Shown one piece after another: positions 7,036 to 11,083 of a stretch of 11,083 nt of DNA. A model generated the notes under the pieces. It searched no databases, was not told the origin of the DNA, and worked only from the letters and a program-made list of their open reading frames with translations. Each line of letters begins with the position of its first letter. The stretch's first letter is position 1. A program made the position numbers and the translations under genes. The DNA is taken from the NCBI GenBank assembly GCA_028711875.1, contig JAQTRJ010000040.1, forward strand, positions 1 to 11,083. The letters are read 5' to 3'. The DNA is from a bacterium (GTDB taxonomy: Bacteria; Electryoneota; RPQS01).

Positions 7036-7052
7036 CTGGCACGCCGGTTGCA
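7036..7052 (+). promoter_or_regulatory. Sigma-54 (RpoN) -24/-12 promoter of hsp20
   Basis: CTGGCACG-CCGG-TTGCA matches the RpoN consensus YTGGCACG-N4-TTGCW at every defined base. The -24 GG (7038-7039) and -12 GC (7050-7051) are separated by the required 10 bases. The predicted transcript start is about 7063, giving a leader of about 58 bases before the hsp20 ATG. Transcription would need an AAA+ enhancer-binding activator, which is not encoded in this window. Confidence 0.88.
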
Positions 7053-7106
7053 AAACACCAACCCAGAAGGCTGAGCAGGCAATTCAAACTCAACAAACCA
7101 GGAGAT

Positions 7107-7112
7107 AGGAGG
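7107..7112 (+). promoter_or_regulatory. Ribosome binding site of hsp20
   Basis: AGGAGG, a full Shine-Dalgarno core, eight bases before the ATG at 7121. It implies strong translation once the gene is transcribed. Confidence 0.85.
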
Positions 7113-7120
7113 AAACAGCC

Positions 7121-7579
7121 ATGACAATCACCCGTTGGAGACCCCTAAACACGGAGGTCATGCGTCCGTGGTGGCTCGAGAACATGAGCCCGATTTCCCG
7201 CATGATGGACGATTTCTTCGCCAGCCAGCGCAGCGGCGACATGATGGCGTGGGGACCGAACGTGGACATCGTGGAAAATACCGAAGGCTTCGAAATCCAC
7301 GCCGAACTGCCGGGAGTCAAGCTGGAAGACGTGAACATCACCCTCGACAACAACGTGCTCACGCTGTCCGGCGAGAAAAAGCAGGAAGTCCGCGAGGAGG
7401 ACAAGGGCAGCTACTGCCGTATCGAACGCAGCTATGGCCGCTTCGAGCGCAGTTTCAGCCTGCCCAACACCGTCAAGGCCGAATCGGTCAAGGCCAGCTT
7501 CGAGGACGGCGTGCTTCGCATCAGCCTTCCCAAAGCGGAACAGGCCAAAAGCCGCACGATCGAGATCCATAAAAAGTAA
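7121..7579 (+). CDS. Hsp20/alpha-crystallin small heat-shock protein
   Basis: A 152-aa ATP-independent holdase chaperone that keeps unfolding proteins soluble as an oligomer in the cytoplasm. An N-terminal arm (1-44, rich in Met, Trp and Phe) is followed by the alpha-crystallin domain at about 45-140: NVDIVENTEGFEIHAELPGV, LDNNVLTLSGEKK, YGRFERSFSLP and FEDGVLRISLPK. The C-terminal tail carries the I-x-I motif as I147-E148-I149, which docks into neighbouring domains during oligomer assembly. Length and motifs fit class A bacterial Hsp20 proteins. It is the only plus-strand gene here and stands alone: a sigma-54 promoter and strong ribosome site lie before it, a perfect hairpin after it. RpoN control of a small heat-shock gene is less usual than RpoH or HrcA control. 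Confidence 0.96.
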   Translation: MTITRWRPLNTEVMRPWWLENMSPISRMMDDFFASQRSGDMMAWGPNVDIVENTEGFEIHAELPGVKLEDVNITLDNNVLTLSGEKKQEVREEDKGSYCRIERSYGRFERSFSLPNTVKAESVKASFEDGVLRISLPKAEQAKSRTIEIHKK

Positions 7580-7613
7580 CGGCTCGATCACCCGAGCTTC
7601 ACCCGTTCAAACG

Positions 7614-7647
7614 GAACGCGCGATCCCGCTTTAGGGATCGCGCGTTC
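7614..7647 (+). terminator. Strong hairpin after hsp20, probable terminator
   Basis: Perfect 14-bp arms GAACGCGCGATCCC (7614-7627) and GGGATCGCGCGTTC (7634-7647) enclose a six-base loop (GCTTTA). It lies 34 bp past the hsp20 stop. The following bases (TCACTTT) are only weakly T-rich, so termination may be assisted or the hairpin may protect the 3' end of the message. Confidence 0.75.
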
Positions 7648-7661
7648 TCACTTTCCGCGGT

Positions 7662-7681
7662 GTCGGCTGCTTGCAGCCGAC
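7662..7681. terminator. Second perfect hairpin between the convergent genes
   Basis: Arms GTCGGCTGC (7662-7670) and GCAGCCGAC (7673-7681) are exact complements around two bases (TT). It lies 15 bp past the stop of the leftward gene at 7697 and 82 bp past the hsp20 stop. It may work as a terminator for the leftward operon or on both strands, although no T-run follows on either side. It could also be a short dispersed palindrome. Confidence 0.55.
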
Positions 7682-7696
7682 CCATCTAATCGCAAC

Positions 7697-8505
7697 TCAC
7701 CAACAGATCGCGAGCCGCACTCCCTCCGCTGTCGGTGAAAAAAGCAGAGCTGTTCTTTTCTCGGCAATCTTCATCAGCGTCAAGTCCGCCTGCGATCCGA
7801 TGTACACCAGTCCGGCCGCAATTCCCGCCGCCCACGCCAGACGATAATCGCGATTATAGGTATCGTACGCGTCGGCGATCCGCGCGCTTTCAGTTTCCGC
7901 AAGGTACGCTTCGCGCGAGTCTCTCATCTCGCTAATTCTCCAGACCAGCACGCCCACACTCGCGGCCTGCAATCCGAACCACGCCGCACCGCGCAGCGTC
8001 TTGCCTTCGTTCCACTGCCCGCTGCCCGGAATCAGCAGATTCATGACCTGCGATTGCGCCGACGGCCTCATCGCCTGCTTCGAGAAAGCGTCCCGCCGCG
8101 GCGAATCTCCGAATTCCTCGGACGGTTGGAGACCGCCGCTAATAGGTGTGACGGGGCGCGCCGCCTTCACTTCATCGAAAATCACCCGAAACTTCGGACT
8201 CACCTGCACCGGATCGAGCGTCAGATCGGGCACGGCGTCGAGCGCGCGGGAGAAATAGCCGCGCGCGTCGTCCTCGTGGTCAAGCATGATGAGCGCGTAG
8301 CCCGCCGTCAGATTCAGCCGCGCCCGCTCGTCGGCGGGGAGCGCGGAGTCGGAGTGCAGAATCCTGAGCGCGAGCAGTTCCACCTGCTCGTAGCGGCCCT
8401 CGGCAAACGCGGAATCCACCGCCAGCATTTCCTGCTGCACGTCTGCTTGCACCGGCAGTGCAAGAATCCATCCGAAGAAAATGATCAGACTGATTGCGCG
8501 AAGAC

Positions 8506-8509
<4 letters not shown>
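7697..8509 (-). CDS. Secreted or membrane TPR-like protein with a DUF5683-like C-terminus
   Basis: A 270-aa protein with an N-terminal signal peptide: basic MSLR, a hydrophobic run to about residue 20, and probable cleavage after VQA (22). Residues about 25-95 look like TPR-type helices (FAEGRYEQVELLALRIL, TAGYALIMLDHEDDARGYFSRAL). LTLDPVQVSPKFRVIFDEVK (97-116) resembles a motif common beside such repeats. Residues about 152-250 contain NLLIPGSGQWNEGKTLRGAAWF and two hydrophobic helices (about 173-191 and 225-240), resembling the DUF5683 group of envelope proteins. The start at 8509 overlaps the kinase stop as ATGA, with only a weak GGAG far upstream, so translation is probably coupled to the kinase. 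The longer frame upstream is an out-of-frame reading of the kinase gene. It likely works in the envelope with the kinase; its role is unknown. Confidence 0.82.
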
Positions 8510-10107
<1,598 letters not shown>

Positions 10108-10368
10108 CGTTCAATCAAATACGAAAATCCGAAAAAGCGAAAAACAGAAAACCATTGTAGTTTCACACGGCCGTGTGTTCCGTAGGAGCGGGTTAAGGTA
10201 CTCCGCAACCCGCCCGCTCTCGTAGGGGCTGATTGCATCGCCCGTTGTAGTTTCACACGGCAGTGTATTCCGTAGGGGCGGGTTAAGGTACTCCGCAACC
10301 CGCCCGCCTCCGTATAACCGATTCATCGCGCCCGTCTTCGCTCATCGTTCATCGCTTATCGCTTCTTC
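10108..10368. other. Spacer between the TPR gene and the kinase gene, mostly repeats
   Basis: The 261-bp spacer is filled mainly by the 90-bp tandem repeat at 10155-10334. The 47 bp next to the kinase start are AT-rich on the minus strand, with TTTTTCGCTTTTTCGGATTTTCG-like runs, and may carry its promoter, but no convincing -35/-10 pair was found. No gene is supported here; short minus-strand frames are translations of the repeats. Confidence 0.6.
10155..10334 (+). repeat. Two tandem copies of a 90-bp hairpin-rich intergenic repeat
   Basis: Copies span 10155-10244 and 10245-10334. The first 63 bases differ at only three positions; the last 27 are more diverged. Each unit holds a palindrome near its start (perfect CACACGGCCGTGTG at 10164-10177, decayed in copy two). 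A second hairpin has arms GCGGGTT/AACCCGC (10188-10194 and 10207-10213; nine-base arms at 10276-10284 and 10297-10305 in copy two). An imperfect GGGC/GCCC hairpin lies near the end of copy one (10226-10243). This resembles REP/MITE-type dispersed elements, but the family is unknown to me. Confidence 0.85.
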
Positions 10369-11083
10369 CTACTCTCCCACGATCTTCTTAAACTCGGGAT
10401 CGTTCCAGTAAGCCTCAAAGAGTGAATCTTGTTGTACTTGTTCGCGATAACTGTTATTCAATTCTATTGCTGCTGTAAGAGCAGCCAGCATGTCTTGTCT
10501 GTTATCAACAATAGCATATGTTCTCGCCTTATTGTGGAGAGCTTCATGTTTATCTGGTTTGATCTTCAGTGCAGCATCGAATACCGACATTGCCTCTCCA
10601 AACTTGCCTAACTTGGCTAAACAGATTCCCTTATTGTTAAGCGCATCATGATCGTCTGACTTGACCTTTAGCACAGCATCGTAGGCTTGAATTGCCTCCT
10701 CATTCCGCCCTAAGTCTGCAAGACAAACACCTTTATTATAGAGCGCATCTAAATAATCAGCTTGTATCTTCAGTGCTGCATTATATGCCGATATCGCTTC
10801 CTCATGACGGCCCAATGCAGCGAGGCTGCTGCCTTTGTTATTAAGCGCTTCATGCAGATCCGGATTGATCTGAAGCGCCTTATCAAACGCGTCAATTGCC
10901 TCCTTGTGTTGGTTCAACTTGGCAAAGTTGACACCCTTGTTATGGAGTGCATTTGTATAATCTGGCCTGATTCTCAACGCGGTCTCATATGAATGAATAG
11001 CCTCTGAATGACGACCGAGTGCATCAAGGGTACAACCCTTATTGTTGTGCGCCTCGGGTATATCGGGTGCGATCTTCAACACT
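10369..11083 (-). CDS. TPR-repeat protein (partial, start outside the window)
   Basis: At least 237 residues are encoded, and the frame stays open to the right edge, so the N-terminus is missing; the GTG at 11082 lies inside a repeat and is not a credible start. Five regular 34-residue tetratricopeptide repeats follow one another from IPEAHNNKG onward (each with a form of ALxNKGxxLAxLGxxEEAIxAYDxALKIxPD). A sixth, degenerate repeat and a 26-residue C-terminal cap ending DPEFKKIVGE complete the protein. TPR solenoids bind partner proteins; the partner cannot be told. No signal peptide or enzyme domain is visible in this part. The gene is AT-richer than the kinase region beside it and uses codons such as TTA and ATA more often, which suggests different ancestry. 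Confidence 0.9.
   Translation of the reverse strand, partial: VLKIAPDIPEAHNNKGCTLDALGRHSEAIHSYETALRIRPDYTNALHNKGVNFAKLNQHKEAIDAFDKALQINPDLHEALNNKGSSLAALGRHEEAISAYNAALKIQADYLDALYNKGVCLADLGRNEEAIQAYDAVLKVKSDDHDALNNKGICLAKLGKFGEAMSVFDAALKIKPDKHEALHNKARTYAIVDNRQDMLAALTAAIELNNSYREQVQQDSLFEAYWNDPEFKKIVGE

Larger units (their letters stand above)
6760..7120. promoter_or_regulatory. Divergent control region between the zinc-ribbon membrane gene and hsp20
   Basis: This 361-bp gap holds no convincing gene. It contains a sigma-70-like promoter facing left (6805-6833), a sigma-54 promoter facing right (7036-7052), a possible enhancer inverted repeat (6925-6952) and an AT-rich block at about 6965-7025. 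That block (for example TATAAATATATTATA) could be bent by IHF. I see no CIRCE element (TTAGCACTC-N9-GAGTGCTAA). Confidence 0.7.

Noticed and set aside
10155..10334. Possible CRISPR array
   Set aside because: Only two 90-bp units joined directly, without unique spacers, and no cas genes in the window.

Overview
The window is 11,083 bases of dense bacterial chromosome holding twelve genes, eleven of them on the minus strand. Most of it is GC-rich: a hand count of the line at 4321 gives 44/60 G+C. Two segments are clearly poorer, about 2600-3800 and 10369 to the end (hand counts 27/60 at 2881 and 26/60 at 10681). The taxon cannot be fixed from sequence alone. Shine-Dalgarno sites, a canonical sigma-54 promoter, a Ser/Thr kinase with PEGA repeats and a secreted protein with an 'LDPVQVSPKF' motif resemble Gram-negative lineages around the FCB and candidate-phylum groups (Zixibacteria/KSB1-like). 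That placement is an inference of low certainty.

Layout, right to left along the minus strand. The right edge holds a TPR-repeat protein whose start lies outside the window. It is followed by a 261-bp spacer with two tandem copies of a hairpin-rich 90-bp repeat. Next is a two-gene unit: a membrane Ser/Thr kinase with two PEGA repeats, coupled by an ATGA overlap to a small secreted or membrane protein. Two perfect hairpins at 7614-7681 separate this unit from the only plus-strand gene, an Hsp20 small heat-shock chaperone at 7121-7579 with a textbook sigma-54 promoter. Divergent from hsp20 is a second two-gene unit: a zinc-ribbon multi-pass membrane protein, then an S9-family (acylaminoacyl-peptidase-like) serine peptidase.

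Between 2600 and 3801 lies an AT-richer two-gene island: a 146-aa protein resembling the DUF6978 family, starting at TTG, and a 254-aa DUF1828/DUF1829-type protein. The two overlap by four bases. This is the best candidate in the window for a poorly described system, possibly toxin-antitoxin-like or defence-related. To its left run housekeeping-type genes: an aldo/keto reductase, 3-methyladenine DNA glycosylase I (tag) translationally coupled to a SAM-dependent methyltransferase, and the first 47 codons of an NADPH-dependent FMN reductase.

Taken together, the window reads as ordinary stress, repair and redox genes with a signalling pair, a sigma-54-controlled chaperone and at least one probably acquired cassette. 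No rRNA, tRNA, CRISPR array, transposase or integrase was seen.
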